Source of the DNA: Amycolatopsis acididurans
GTDB taxonomy: Bacteria > Actinomycetota > Actinomycetes > Mycobacteriales > Pseudonocardiaceae
Assembly (NCBI RefSeq): GCF_012328925.1
Contig: NZ_JAAXLS010000005.1
Span: forward strand, 186,001 to 250,000
Length of the DNA stretch: 64,000 nucleotides
Direction of reading: 5' to 3'
In this document: positions 41,759 to 50,235 of the stretch, in pieces
How positions within the stretch are numbered: position 1 is the stretch's first letter
How the letters are laid out: each line of letters starts with the position of its first letter
Translations under genes and position numbers: made by a program
Notes under the pieces: model-generated
Seen by the model: the letters and a program-made list of their open reading frames with translations, nothing else
Told to the model about the DNA's origin: nothing
Database searches by the model: none

Positions 41759-43171
41759 ATGACGGCGCTCGACACGCTCTCGCTCACCAAGGACGGCCGG
41801 TTCCCGGCGGCCCCGGTCGAATTCACCGCGCTCGATTTCACCACCAGCGGCCTGCGGCCGGGCCACGTGCTCGAAATCGGCGCGGTGCGCACCCGTTCCG
41901 ACGGGACGGTCGTCGGTGAGCTGTCCTCGCTGGTCAACCCGGGTTGGGGCATCGGCGTCGGCGCGGCGGGCCTGCACCACATCACGCGCCGGGACCTCGA
42001 CGACGCGCCATGCTTCGGCGAACTGCTCGGCACCCTGCTCGACCTGTGCCGGGGCAGCGTTCTGGCCGCGCACAACCTGCCCCTCGCGGACTGGTTCCTC
42101 GGCACCGAACTCGCGCGGGCGCGGGTCAGCCTCCCGCCGTTGCCTGCGATCGGCACGCTCGACCCTGCGCGCAGGGCCCTGCGCCTGCCGAACTACCAGC
42201 TCACCACGGTCGCCGGCGCGCTCGGCCTCGCCGATTTCCCCGCGCACCAGGCACTGGCCAGGGCCCGCACCTGCGCGTCAGTGGTGTCTTCGCTGGTCAC
42301 CACGCACGGTTTCGCGCTCGCCGAGCCGCCCGCGCCGCCGGAGCTGCCGCGCTTCACGGCCGTGCATCCGTTGCCCCGCAGGGAGAACCGGCCCGTGGAA
42401 AGCTGGCTGGCCGGGTTGCTCGTGCGCGTTCCCCTGCCGGGCAACGGCGACGCGATCCGCGAGGCCTACCGCGACCTTCTCGCGCTCGCGCTCGCCGACC
42501 AGTACGTCTCGCCCGACGAGGCGCGGGAACTGAGCGCGCTGGCCCTCGACGCGGGCATTCCGGTGCCGGAGATCCGGCAGACACACCAGCGTTTCGTCGC
42601 CGCGATGCGCGAGATCGCCGAGGAGGACGGTGTGATCACCTCGGGCGAGGTACGCGATCTCGGCCGGGTCGCGGCCGCGCTCGGCGTGCCCGAGGTCGTC
42701 GCCGGCCTGCGGCCGATGGCGCAACGGCAGCCGCCGACCCGGGTCCTCGTGCTCGGCGAAACCGCCGCCGCCGACGCCTTACGCGCCGCGGTGCTGGGCG
42801 CGGGCAGCCAACTCGCCAAGCGGCTCACCGAATCGGTCACGCAGTTGGTGGTCGCCGACGACGTGCCACGCCGCGATCCACGTATCGGCCGCGCCGCCGA
42901 CCTCGGCATCGTCGTGCTCGACGTGTCGTCCGCGTGGACGGCGCTGGGCCTGATCGCCCCCTTCGAACCCCGCACGTCGCTGCCGGAATCCGTGCTGCCG
43001 TGGCAAAGGTGGGCGGCGCGGGCACTGATGGCGATGGGACTGCTCGTGATGCTGCTGTCGGTGATCGTGCTCTTCGGCGGCGCGCCGTTCGTCGGCGGGG
43101 CGTTCATGGCAGCGTTCGGCGTCGCGGCGCTGCTCGGTGGCTGGTATCTGACCGAACCGGCGACCGGCTAG
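41759..43171 (+). CDS. Degenerate DnaQ-like exonuclease with BRCT domain and C-terminal membrane helices
   Basis: A 470-residue protein. The N-terminal about 180 residues have the DEDD exonuclease fold, but the acidic set is broken. Motif I is TALDFTTSGL (Glu of DxE replaced by Thr), motif II AHNLPLADWFL is only partly kept, and motif III HQALARARTCA lacks the Asp. A helical region is followed by a BRCT-like domain (about 315-400: RVLVLGETAAADALRAAVLGAG, VTQLVVADD, GIVVLDVSSAW). Two C-terminal TM helices (about 423-443 and 446-466) are unusual for this family. The start ATG has no strong ribosome site. It is divergent from the SNase-like gene. Confidence 0.8.
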   Translation: MTALDTLSLTKDGRFPAAPVEFTALDFTTSGLRPGHVLEIGAVRTRSDGTVVGELSSLVNPGWGIGVGAAGLHHITRRDLDDAPCFGELLGTLLDLCRGSVLAAHNLPLADWFLGTELARARVSLPPLPAIGTLDPARRALRLPNYQLTTVAGALGLADFPAHQALARARTCASVVSSLVTTHGFALAEPPAPPELPRFTAVHPLPRRENRPVESWLAGLLVRVPLPGNGDAIREAYRDLLALALADQYVSPDEARELSALALDAGIPVPEIRQTHQRFVAAMREIAEEDGVITSGEVRDLGRVAAALGVPEVVAGLRPMAQRQPPTRVLVLGETAAADALRAAVLGAGSQLAKRLTESVTQLVVADDVPRRDPRIGRAADLGIVVLDVSSAWTALGLIAPFEPRTSLPESVLPWQRWAARALMAMGLLVMLLSVIVLFGGAPFVGGAFMAAFGVAALLGGWYLTEPATG

Positions 43172-43226
43172 CCCGACTGGACTACTCCATCCGTGGCTTT
43201 TGGCGCCATGCGGTATCACTGTGGGT

Positions 43227-43589
43227 ATGTCGCCGATCCCCGAGCTTCAACAACGGCAGATCGATCGTTGGTGTGAACGACGCGTGCCGGCGGAAAAGCG
43301 CGACGAGTTCAGCGTCATCTCCCGGTGGCGCGGCCGGATGGTCACGTTGGTGGAGAAAAGGGCGGAATGGTCCAATAGCGGCGGTCCGGCGGGAGTCACG
43401 GAGCGTGCCTTCGCGCAGTTACGTTACGGCACCGACGGCTTGTGGACGCTGTACTACTGGTCCGACGACCTCGGCCGGTGGCGAAGATTCCCGCAAAGCG
43501 TGCCGGAGAACTCGCCGGTTCCGCTGCTCGAGGACATCGATCGGAGTGCCTTCGGCGGGTACTTCTTTTTTTGGCTCACCCCCTGGTGA
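43227..43589 (+). CDS. DUF3024 family protein
   Basis: A 120-residue protein matching DUF3024: basic start (RQIDRWCERRVP), then ISRWRGRMVTLVEKRAEW, FAQLRYGTDGLWTLYYWSDDLGRWRRF and an aromatic tail (GGYFFFWL). The pattern of Trp and Arg residues suggests a small beta-rich fold. Function is unknown. TATCAC lies 7 bp before the ATG with no ribosome site, fitting a leaderless message. Confidence 0.8.
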   Translation: MSPIPELQQRQIDRWCERRVPAEKRDEFSVISRWRGRMVTLVEKRAEWSNSGGPAGVTERAFAQLRYGTDGLWTLYYWSDDLGRWRRFPQSVPENSPVPLLEDIDRSAFGGYFFFWLTPW

Positions 43590-43676
43590 ACGCGCACGCA
43601 GCGTGGTGAACCGCGCCGGAAAGACAACGCTGGTGGGTGACGGACTCACACCTTGGGGTCCGGCAGGATAGTGCGG

Positions 43677-44741
43677 GTGAACCCGGCCCCCGATCTCCGC
43701 GCCTACCTGCGCACTCTGGACGTGGAGACGCTGGCTGAACTCCTGCTGGAGCAGGCCGGGCGTGACTCTCGGTTACGGCACGAGCTGGAGGTTCGCGCGG
43801 TCGTCCACGAAAAGGTGGGGCCGGTGCTGGACACTCTCCAGCGCCTGCTCGACGCGGGCACACAGGCGGATCTGACCCCGCTCGCGCGCCGGATGCTGGA
43901 CAGTCTCGACGGCGCGTCCACAGCGGAGCGGCGCCGCGCACTCGGGTTGTACGCCCAGGCCTGCGCCAAACATCCGCCCGAACCGCGCGTGCTCGCGGAC
44001 TGGATCCTGCGCACACAGTTCGGCGAGCAGCCCTGGCCCCGCATCGAGCTGGCCGAATTCGCCGAAGCGCTGGGCGATGACGGCCTCGCCCACCTGGAGT
44101 CCACAGTGGACAGCGTACTGGCCGAACGGCCCGGCCCGCGCCGCGACACCGCGCGGTACCTCGCCGAACAGCTCGCCGAGGTCACCGGCGACGTCGACGG
44201 GCTGCTGACGATCCTCAAGAGCAAACCGCCGAGCCAGGACGTGCACCTCAAGATCATCCGGGTGCTGCGCGAAGCCGGCAGGCACGGCGACGCGATCGCG
44301 TACGCGGCCCGCACGATCGTCCAGGCCGACCGGCCCAGGCAGGGGGTGCTGGCGTTGCGCCGCGCCGAGTTCCGCCGCAACCCCAATCCCGCGAGCTATC
44401 GCGCACTGCGGACCGCGGCCGAGCAACTCGACCGCTGGCCGTCCGAACGCGCGAGCGCGCTGGTGCTGCTCGCCGAACGCGATCCGGCCGAGGCGATCCC
44501 GGTGTACCGCATGCACGTCGAGGAACTCATCGAGCACAAGGATCCGTCGTGTTATCGCGAGGCCGCGCTCGCCTTGCGGGAACTGCGCGGGCTGCACCGG
44601 CGCGCTGACACCGCCGAGGATTTCGCGTTGTACCTGGCGGATCTGCTCGAAACGCACAAGCGCAAGACGCGGCTGCTGATCGAGGTGCGCAACGCGCGCA
44701 TCGCGATACCGAAGCGCCGGGCCATGCCGATGAGCGCGTAG
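43677..44741 (+). CDS. Helical-repeat protein (DUF6880/SWIM-protein-like), first of a tandem pair
   Basis: A 354-residue all-helical soluble protein. The N-terminus (LRAYLRTLDVETLAELLLEQAGRDSRLRHELEVRA) resembles the helical arm found in DUF6880 and SWIM-zinc-finger proteins. TPR-like helices run through the middle. The C-terminus (YREAALALRELRGLHRR, FALYLADLLETHKRKTRLLIEVRNARI) matches the end of SWIM proteins, but the zinc finger itself is absent. The GTG at 43677 aligns with the start of the paralogue at 44756. AGGATA lies 6 bp upstream. Function is unknown. Confidence 0.78.
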   Translation: MNPAPDLRAYLRTLDVETLAELLLEQAGRDSRLRHELEVRAVVHEKVGPVLDTLQRLLDAGTQADLTPLARRMLDSLDGASTAERRRALGLYAQACAKHPPEPRVLADWILRTQFGEQPWPRIELAEFAEALGDDGLAHLESTVDSVLAERPGPRRDTARYLAEQLAEVTGDVDGLLTILKSKPPSQDVHLKIIRVLREAGRHGDAIAYAARTIVQADRPRQGVLALRRAEFRRNPNPASYRALRTAAEQLDRWPSERASALVLLAERDPAEAIPVYRMHVEELIEHKDPSCYREAALALRELRGLHRRADTAEDFALYLADLLETHKRKTRLLIEVRNARIAIPKRRAMPMSA

Positions 44742-44755
44742 GCCAAGATACCCGG

Positions 44756-45637
44756 GTGGACCAAACCCTGGATCTTCGCGCCTACCTGCGTTCGCTCGAC
44801 GCGACGACGCTGGCGGACCTGCTCGCGGAGCAGGCCGAGCGGGATCCGGACCTGCACGGCAGGCTCACGCTGCGCGCGGGGGAGGCCGCGGAGACGGCTC
44901 GCGTCGGCGCCGTGCTGGACGCCGTGCGGCGGCTGCTCGACGCCGGAAGCCAGGCCGACCTCGCGCCCTTGGCGAGGCGCACCGTGGATCGCGTCGTCAA
45001 GACCGAGGACCACGCCGAGTTCCCGCGCGCCATCGGGCTCTACGCGCGAGCGTGTGCAGTGCACCCGCCGGAGCCCGCAGAACTGGCGGAGTGGCTGTCC
45101 GGACTGGTCTTCGCCGGATACCACGTCGAACTCGCCGAGTTCGGTGCGGTACTGGGAGATTCCGGGATCGCGCGGTTGAAGTCCATAGTGGACGAACGGC
45201 GGCCGGAGCACGAACAGGTGGCCGATCTGCTGAGCGAACAGCTCGCCGAGATCTCCGGCGACATCGACACCTTGCTGGACATCCTTTCCCGCCGCCCGCC
45301 GAGTATCGAGGTCAACCGCAAGCTCATGCGCGCACTGCGCGCGGCGGGGCGCACCGCGGACGCGATCAGCCTGTTGCGCGGCGGGTTTCCCCGTGCTGCC
45401 GGGCAGAGTGACGCCATCGCCGAACACAAGTCCGAAATCGACGTGCTCATCGGGAAAGGGCCCGCGCACTACGCGGAGGCGGCGAGCCGGTTGCGCAAGC
45501 TGCGCACGCTGTTCCGCCAGGCCGGCAGCCCCGGCGATTTCGCCGACTACCTCACGCGACTGCTCGCCACGCACAAACGCAAGACGCGGCTGCTCACAGA
45601 AATCCGAAATGCCCGTATCGCGCTGCCGAAGTCATAG
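44756..45637 (+). CDS. Helical-repeat protein, second of a tandem pair
   Basis: A 293-residue paralogue of the preceding gene, 14 bp downstream. Both ends align almost residue for residue (DLRAYLRSLDATTLADLLAEQAERDPDL near the start; THKRKTRLLTEIRNARIALPK at the end). The middle lacks about 60 residues covering two to three helices present in the first copy (the region around the Arg-rich ALRRAEFRRNPNP segment). The start GTG is preceded by AAGATA, parallel to the AGGATA before the first copy. It looks like a tandem duplication followed by an in-frame loss. Confidence 0.78.
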   Translation: MDQTLDLRAYLRSLDATTLADLLAEQAERDPDLHGRLTLRAGEAAETARVGAVLDAVRRLLDAGSQADLAPLARRTVDRVVKTEDHAEFPRAIGLYARACAVHPPEPAELAEWLSGLVFAGYHVELAEFGAVLGDSGIARLKSIVDERRPEHEQVADLLSEQLAEISGDIDTLLDILSRRPPSIEVNRKLMRALRAAGRTADAISLLRGGFPRAAGQSDAIAEHKSEIDVLIGKGPAHYAEAASRLRKLRTLFRQAGSPGDFADYLTRLLATHKRKTRLLTEIRNARIALPKS

Positions 45638-45684
45638 CGGGGCCGGACGTGACGCGACACGGGTGCGGTGCGAACATGTGCCTC

Positions 45685-47208
45685 ATGACCGAGCTGCCAC
45701 AGCAGGAATCCAGCGACGAGACAGTGGACGAACTGCTCGAAGAAGTCCTGCGCGAGTTCGCCGAGCTTGGCCCGGACACCGAGCCGCTGCGTGTCGAGCT
45801 CGTCACGTCCGAGATCCTCGGCGAATGGTGGGAGGCCGGCGACGACCTCGCCGCCGAGCTGATCGAGTTCGCGAGCGAGAGCACCGAGCCCGAGCGGCTG
45901 GCCGCACCGCTGGCCGCCCTGCGCACCCTGGCCACCACCGAGGAGCAGCGCGAGGCGGCCGCGATCGCGCTGGAGAAACTCGGCCTGCCCGACCCCGACT
46001 GGTCGGGCCTGCTCAACCAGGTCACCGTCGGTGAATGCTGGCGCACCTCGGACGTCTACGGCGACGAGGCCTCGGTGCTGTGCGTGTTCGGCGAGGGCGA
46101 GAACGCACACGGCCTGCTCGTGTCCATCAGTTACGCCGTGATCGGTGGCTGGACCGACGAGGCCGTCATCGTCGAGTCGCCCGCCGAGGTCGTCGACGAG
46201 ATGCGCGCGCAGGCCGCGGAGGGCGGCGAGCTCGTCACCTGCGAGCAGATCAGCCCCGCCCGTGCGCATCAGCTGCTCGCGGACGCCTTCGTCGGCACCG
46301 AACTGCAGGAAGAGCCCGAGGTCACCGACGATTACGTGCGCTTCCGTGCGCTCGCGCTGGCGCGGCTGCGTGCCCTGCCCGCCCCGGAACCGCAGGCCGA
46401 GCCGGAGCTGCTCTCCGCGGAGGACCAGGCGCGGATCATCGACGAGTTCTTCGCCGCGTCCCCCGACCTCGCCGACACCGAGGCGGCGCGGGTCTGCGCG
46501 CTGCGCCTGATCGAGTTCGGCATCGACCAGGACCCGCGGCGTCCGCTGCGGGTCGGGCCGGACAAGCTGTCGTCCTTTGTGGACTTCGTGGACGACGGTG
46601 AGATCGAGCTGACCGACGAGCAGGACGAGGTGCTCGACGAGGTGCTGCCCGCCTGGGCGCGCTGGGGCGTCAGCCGGGACGGCCTGCCGGAGGAAGCCGT
46701 CGAGCCGCTGCTGGAGGCGGTCGAGGACCGGCTTTACGAGCGTGCGCTGGAGACCGACACCAACCTCGACGCCTATCTCGACGGCGTGGAGGACCTCGAG
46801 GAGCAGGACGTCGCGGCGCTGCTGCTGCGCCGCCAGTTCGCGGTCCCGTCGGTCTACACCGAGATCGCCGGCGAGGAGGTGGAACTCGACCCCACCGATC
46901 CGGAGCAGCGCCGGCTGCTGGTCATCGGCGAGCACCCCGAGTTCCAGGACTCGCTGGCCGAGGACGACCTCGACGAGGAGACCTTCATCGTGGTCGCGGC
47001 CCACACCACGGTCGTGGACCAGCTGTGGGACGACGACCCCGCCGAGGTGTGGCAGGCCGTGCGCAGGATGCGCGAAAAGGGCCTCGAACGCGAGGAGATC
47101 ATGACCGAACTGGCACGGACGCTGGAAGCCCAGCTGAGGGCCGGTGAAGGGGACGGACTGGAGTTCGACCTCGACGACTACCTGAGTGCGCTGGCGGAAC
47201 TGGGCTGA
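45685..47208 (+). CDS. Large acidic conserved hypothetical protein
   Basis: A 507-residue strongly acidic soluble protein; Glu and Asp dominate and it contains many short EEL/EEV helices. No TM span, signal peptide or catalytic motif is recognisable. Middle segments such as EDQARIIDEFFAASPDL and RVCALRLIEFGIDQDPRRPLRVGPDKLSSFVDFV read like helical plant-type or SEC-C-associated modules seen in other actinobacterial hypotheticals. ATG 45685 is preferred over a GTG at 45649. It may belong with the helical-repeat pair just upstream. Function is unknown. Confidence 0.72.
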   Translation: MTELPQQESSDETVDELLEEVLREFAELGPDTEPLRVELVTSEILGEWWEAGDDLAAELIEFASESTEPERLAAPLAALRTLATTEEQREAAAIALEKLGLPDPDWSGLLNQVTVGECWRTSDVYGDEASVLCVFGEGENAHGLLVSISYAVIGGWTDEAVIVESPAEVVDEMRAQAAEGGELVTCEQISPARAHQLLADAFVGTELQEEPEVTDDYVRFRALALARLRALPAPEPQAEPELLSAEDQARIIDEFFAASPDLADTEAARVCALRLIEFGIDQDPRRPLRVGPDKLSSFVDFVDDGEIELTDEQDEVLDEVLPAWARWGVSRDGLPEEAVEPLLEAVEDRLYERALETDTNLDAYLDGVEDLEEQDVAALLLRRQFAVPSVYTEIAGEEVELDPTDPEQRRLLVIGEHPEFQDSLAEDDLDEETFIVVAAHTTVVDQLWDDDPAEVWQAVRRMREKGLEREEIMTELARTLEAQLRAGEGDGLEFDLDDYLSALAELG

Positions 47209-47342
47209 GGTCCCTCGGGGGCCTTGCTGCGGCGGTCGGCGAGGGCGTCGTCGACATCGACGACGAACGCGCCGACCGCCATCGCGAGCAGAACCGCAAT
47301 ACCGAGAACCGCCCCGATCCACGTGAAGACAATCGTGACCAT
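47178..47342 (-). CDS. Small single-TM membrane protein (54 aa)
   Basis: A 54-residue protein with one TM helix (about residues 3-26: TIVFTWIGAVLGIAVLLAMAVGAFV) and an acidic-to-polar tail (DVDDALADRR). The ATG has an excellent GGGAGGAGG 7 bp upstream, which argues it is a real gene despite its size. It overlaps the convergent acidic-protein gene by 31 bp. Two palindromes lie about 40-65 bp upstream. Function is unknown. Confidence 0.65.
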   Translation of the reverse strand: MVTIVFTWIGAVLGIAVLLAMAVGAFVVDVDDALADRRSKAPEGPQPSSASALR

Positions 47343-47380
47343 CGGCGTGCCTCCTCCCTGTTGTTGCGGGACACCCGCAC

Positions 47381-47405
47381 CCGACCGGTCGGTAAACGTA
47401 CGTTT
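47381..47405. promoter_or_regulatory. Two adjacent 12-bp palindromes in the promoter of the 54-aa protein
   Basis: CCGACCGGTCGG (47381-47392) and AAACGTACGTTT (47394-47405) are perfect palindromes separated by one base. The first resembles the ACCGACCGGTCGGT style of actinobacterial TetR operators. No TetR gene is adjacent. Confidence 0.55.
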
Positions 47406-47548
47406 TCCGTACTGACACCAGGGTGCGGTCCGGCCGCGGGAGGCGGTATCGGCCAACCGGTTAATGCCCCACGAGGTCCATCAGCCGATCGGCCCATTTG
47501 TGACTGCCGCGCGTAGGCGTGTCCGCGCAGGGTGGTGGCGGGCGGGAC

Positions 47549-48481
47549 CTACAGCTTGCGCAGGCGCACGCGGTTGATGGAGTGGTCGGCGTCCTTTCGC
47601 AGTACCAGCGTTGCCCGCGGACGGGTGGGCCGGATGTTCTCGACGAGGTTCGGCTCGTTGATGGTGCGCCACAGGTGCCGGGCCTCTTCGCGTGCCTCGT
47701 CGTCGGGCAGGCTCGCGAAGTGGTGGAAGTGCGAGGCCGGGTCGGCGAACGCGGTCTGCCGCAGCTTGAGGAACCGCTCGATGTACCAGTGCTCGATGTC
47801 GTCGGTGTGGGCGTCGACGTAGATCGAGAAGTCGAACAGGTCCGACACGGTCAGCCGGGGGCCGGGCTGCAGCACGTTGAGGCCCTCGATGATGAGGATG
47901 TCCGGCCTGCGCACGACCTGTTCCTCGCCGGGCACGATGTCGTACGCCAGATGCGAGTAGACCGGCGCGCTGACCTCTCCCGCACCCGATTTGACCTCGG
48001 TGACGAAGCGCAGTAGCGCGCGGCGGTCGTAGCTTTCCGGGAAACCCTTGCGGTGCATGATGCCCCGCCGCACCAGTTCGGCACGCGGGTACAGGAATCC
48101 GTCCGTGGTCACGAGATCGACGCGCGGGTGGTCCGGCCAGCGCGCCAGCAGCGTGCTCAACAACCGGGCCGTGGTCGACTTGCCGACCGCGACGCTGCCC
48201 GCGATGCCGATGATGAACGGGACCTTCGTGCCCCGGCAGTCCTCGCCGAGAAAAGTCGTGGTCGCCTCGTAAAGTCGCTGCCTCGCGGCCACCTGAAGAT
48301 TGATCAGGCGTGACAACGGCAGGTAGACCTCGGCGACCTCGTTCAGGTCGACCTGTTCGCCGAGGCCCCGCAGCTTCAGCAGCTCCTCGGCCGTGAGTGG
48401 GAGCGGTGTGCTGCGACGGAGTTCTCGCCATTGTTCCCGGTGCAGCTCGACGTAGGGGCTGACCTGGAGGACTCGTGGCAT
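47549..48481 (-). CDS. coaA: Type I pantothenate kinase
   Basis: A 310-residue enzyme that phosphorylates pantothenate in the first step of coenzyme A synthesis. The P-loop is [55 protein letters not shown] and [11 protein letters not shown] follow, all type I hallmarks. The ATG at 48481 has AAGGAG 6 bp upstream, so the ATG 18 bp further up is less likely. The gap to the macro-domain gene is 130 bp and holds a short inverted repeat. Confidence 0.96.
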   Translation of the reverse strand: MPRVLQVSPYVELHREQWRELRRSTPLPLTAEELLKLRGLGEQVDLNEVAEVYLPLSRLINLQVAARQRLYEATTTFLGEDCRGTKVPFIIGIAGSVAVGKSTTARLLSTLLARWPDHPRVDLVTTDGFLYPRAELVRRGIMHRKGFPESYDRRALLRFVTEVKSGAGEVSAPVYSHLAYDIVPGEEQVVRRPDILIIEGLNVLQPGPRLTVSDLFDFSIYVDAHTDDIEHWYIERFLKLRQTAFADPASHFHHFASLPDDEAREEARHLWRTINEPNLVENIRPTRPRATLVLRKDADHSINRVRLRKL

Positions 48482-48540
48482 CCCACTCTCCTTGCCCATC
48501 GCCTGCGCTGGACGTCGCTATCCGCGTAACGCTGCTCTTA

Positions 48541-48555
48541 CGGTAGGTCTTACCG
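48541..48555. promoter_or_regulatory. Short inverted repeat in the coaA upstream region
   Basis: CGGTA-GGTCT-TACCG, 60 bp upstream of coaA. It is short and could be chance in GC-rich DNA. Confidence 0.25.
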
Positions 48556-48611
48556 CCGGTGAACGCGCTGTGACTTACTACACGCCACCCGGTGAGCTGG
48601 GCAGACGGCGT

Positions 48612-49253
48612 TCAACGAGTGCCGAAGACCTCAGTCCAGGCCACCGCGACCTGCCGCGCGCACGTCTCCGGCGTCACGCCGCCGCTGCCCGTGCCCAGCC
48701 CCGGCATCGCGATGGTGCGCACCACGCGGCGGAGTTCGACACCGTGGTCGAGCTTGCCGTCCCGCCAGCGCAGGAACACCGCCCGCGCCGCGAGGTAGGG
48801 ATGCACGGTGTGCTCGGGCAGTTCCTCGCCGGGCTCGCGCATCGTCGGCGTGCTGATCAACCACGCGGGCGTGATCTCGCCCGTGGGCACCACCACAGCT
48901 TGCCCGATCGGCAGTTCCCCGCCGTGATAGGCGAGCACGGCGCTGCGAACTTCCTGCTGTACTTCGGGAAACGCGCGTGCGTACACCGCGTCGATGCCGT
49001 TGCGCATCCAGCCGTAGGAGTTCGTGGGGCTGACCACCGCGTCGGCCTCCACATCGAGCACCGAACCCCGGTGAACGCGTGCGGAACCGTCCACACTGTC
49101 CACGACCGTCTGCCAGGCGCGGGCGAGGGATTCCTCGACGGCGCACAGGACGAGGTCGGGGATGTGCGGAGAGACCTGATCGTCGGTTCCGTTGGGGCTT
49201 ACGTGCGTGCCCGATTCCGCGGTCACGCTTTCCACCATGCCAAAATTTGCCAC
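48612..49253 (-). CDS. Macro-domain (ADP-ribose-binding) protein
   Basis: A 213-residue protein whose C-terminal about 160 residues form a macro domain: HRGSVLDVEADAVVSPTNSYGWMRNGID, then RTIAMPGLGTGSGGVTPETCARQ near the end for the phosphate-binding loop. The usual AAN adenine/ribose motif is SPTNS here, as in phage-tail-type macro proteins. It may hydrolyse or read ADP-ribose marks or terminal ADP-ribose-1''-phosphate. The GTG at 49253 or ATG at 49238 may be the start; neither has a ribosome site. It is divergent from pheA. Confidence 0.85.
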   Translation of the reverse strand: MANFGMVESVTAESGTHVSPNGTDDQVSPHIPDLVLCAVEESLARAWQTVVDSVDGSARVHRGSVLDVEADAVVSPTNSYGWMRNGIDAVYARAFPEVQQEVRSAVLAYHGGELPIGQAVVVPTGEITPAWLISTPTMREPGEELPEHTVHPYLAARAVFLRWRDGKLDHGVELRRVVRTIAMPGLGTGSGGVTPETCARQVAVAWTEVFGTR

Positions 49254-49323
49254 GCGGGGTAACCGTCGCCGCGACGCTACGCCTGATCAGAGCAGCACGG
49301 GTCCGGGTGCGTAATCTGTTTCC

Positions 49324-50235
49324 GTGGCAAGGATCGCGTATTTCGGCCCGGAAGGGACGTTCACCGAACAGGCAGCCCGCAGCCTCGCGGCCGCCGGCGA
49401 TGAGCTGATCCCGTTCGAGACCGTTCAGCTGGCACTGGCCGCCGTGCGCAAGGGGGAGACCGACGCCGCCTGCGTTCCGGTGGAGAACTCCGTCGAAGGC
49501 CCGGTGCCCGCGACGCTCGACACCCTCGCCGAGGCCGAACCGCTCGTCGCCGTTGCCGAAGCGCTGCTGCCCGTGCATTTCTCGATACTGGCCAGGCCGG
49601 GCACCACCGAGATCAACACGGTCGCGAGCCATCCGCACGCGCTGGCGCAGGTGCGGCTGTGGATCGAGGCGCACCTGCCGGGCGCGCGGCCGATCGCGGC
49701 CTCCTCGACGGCGGCGGCCGCGGTCGCCGTGCAGGCGGGTGAGTTCGACGCGGCGGTCTGCGCCCCCGTCGCCGCGGAGCACTACCCGCTCGAGGTCAGG
49801 GCCACCGAGGTCGCCGACGTGCGGGACGCGCGCACCCGGTTCCTGCTGGTGAGCAAGCCACGACAGCTGCCGGAGCCGACGGGTGCCGACCGCACCTCGA
49901 TCGTGGCCGCGGCCGCGAACCGCACCGGCGCGCTGGCCGAGTTGCTGACCGAGCTCGCGAGCCGGGGCATCAACCTGACCCGGCTCGACGCGCGCCCGTC
50001 GAAGACGAACTTCGGCGAGTACCGGTTCTTCATCGACTTCGAGGGCCACATCGCCGAGCCGCGGATCGGCGACGCGGTGGCCGCGCTGCGCCGCCGCTGC
50101 CGCAACGTCCGGTTCCTCGGGTCCCACCCCAGGGCCGACGGGGTGCGCGCGACCGTCGAACCGTCCGCGGGCAACGCGGATTTCGTCGACGCCGCGGAAT
50201 GGCTCGCGGCCGTTCGCAGAGGAGAGCAGGCTTGA
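49324..50235 (+). CDS. pheA: Prephenate dehydratase
   Basis: A 303-residue monofunctional enzyme turning prephenate into phenylpyruvate for phenylalanine synthesis. The catalytic domain has YFGPEGTFTEQAA, VPVENSVEGPV and the DARTRFLLV Thr-Arg-Phe motif. The C-terminal ACT domain (AAANRTGALAELLTELASRGINLTRLDARPSK, EYRFFIDFEGH) gives feedback control by phenylalanine. TAATCT ends 6 bp before the GTG, suggesting a leaderless transcript. Translation is coupled to the next gene (TTGA). Confidence 0.96.
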   Translation: MARIAYFGPEGTFTEQAARSLAAAGDELIPFETVQLALAAVRKGETDAACVPVENSVEGPVPATLDTLAEAEPLVAVAEALLPVHFSILARPGTTEINTVASHPHALAQVRLWIEAHLPGARPIAASSTAAAAVAVQAGEFDAAVCAPVAAEHYPLEVRATEVADVRDARTRFLLVSKPRQLPEPTGADRTSIVAAAANRTGALAELLTELASRGINLTRLDARPSKTNFGEYRFFIDFEGHIAEPRIGDAVAALRRRCRNVRFLGSHPRADGVRATVEPSAGNADFVDAAEWLAAVRRGEQA

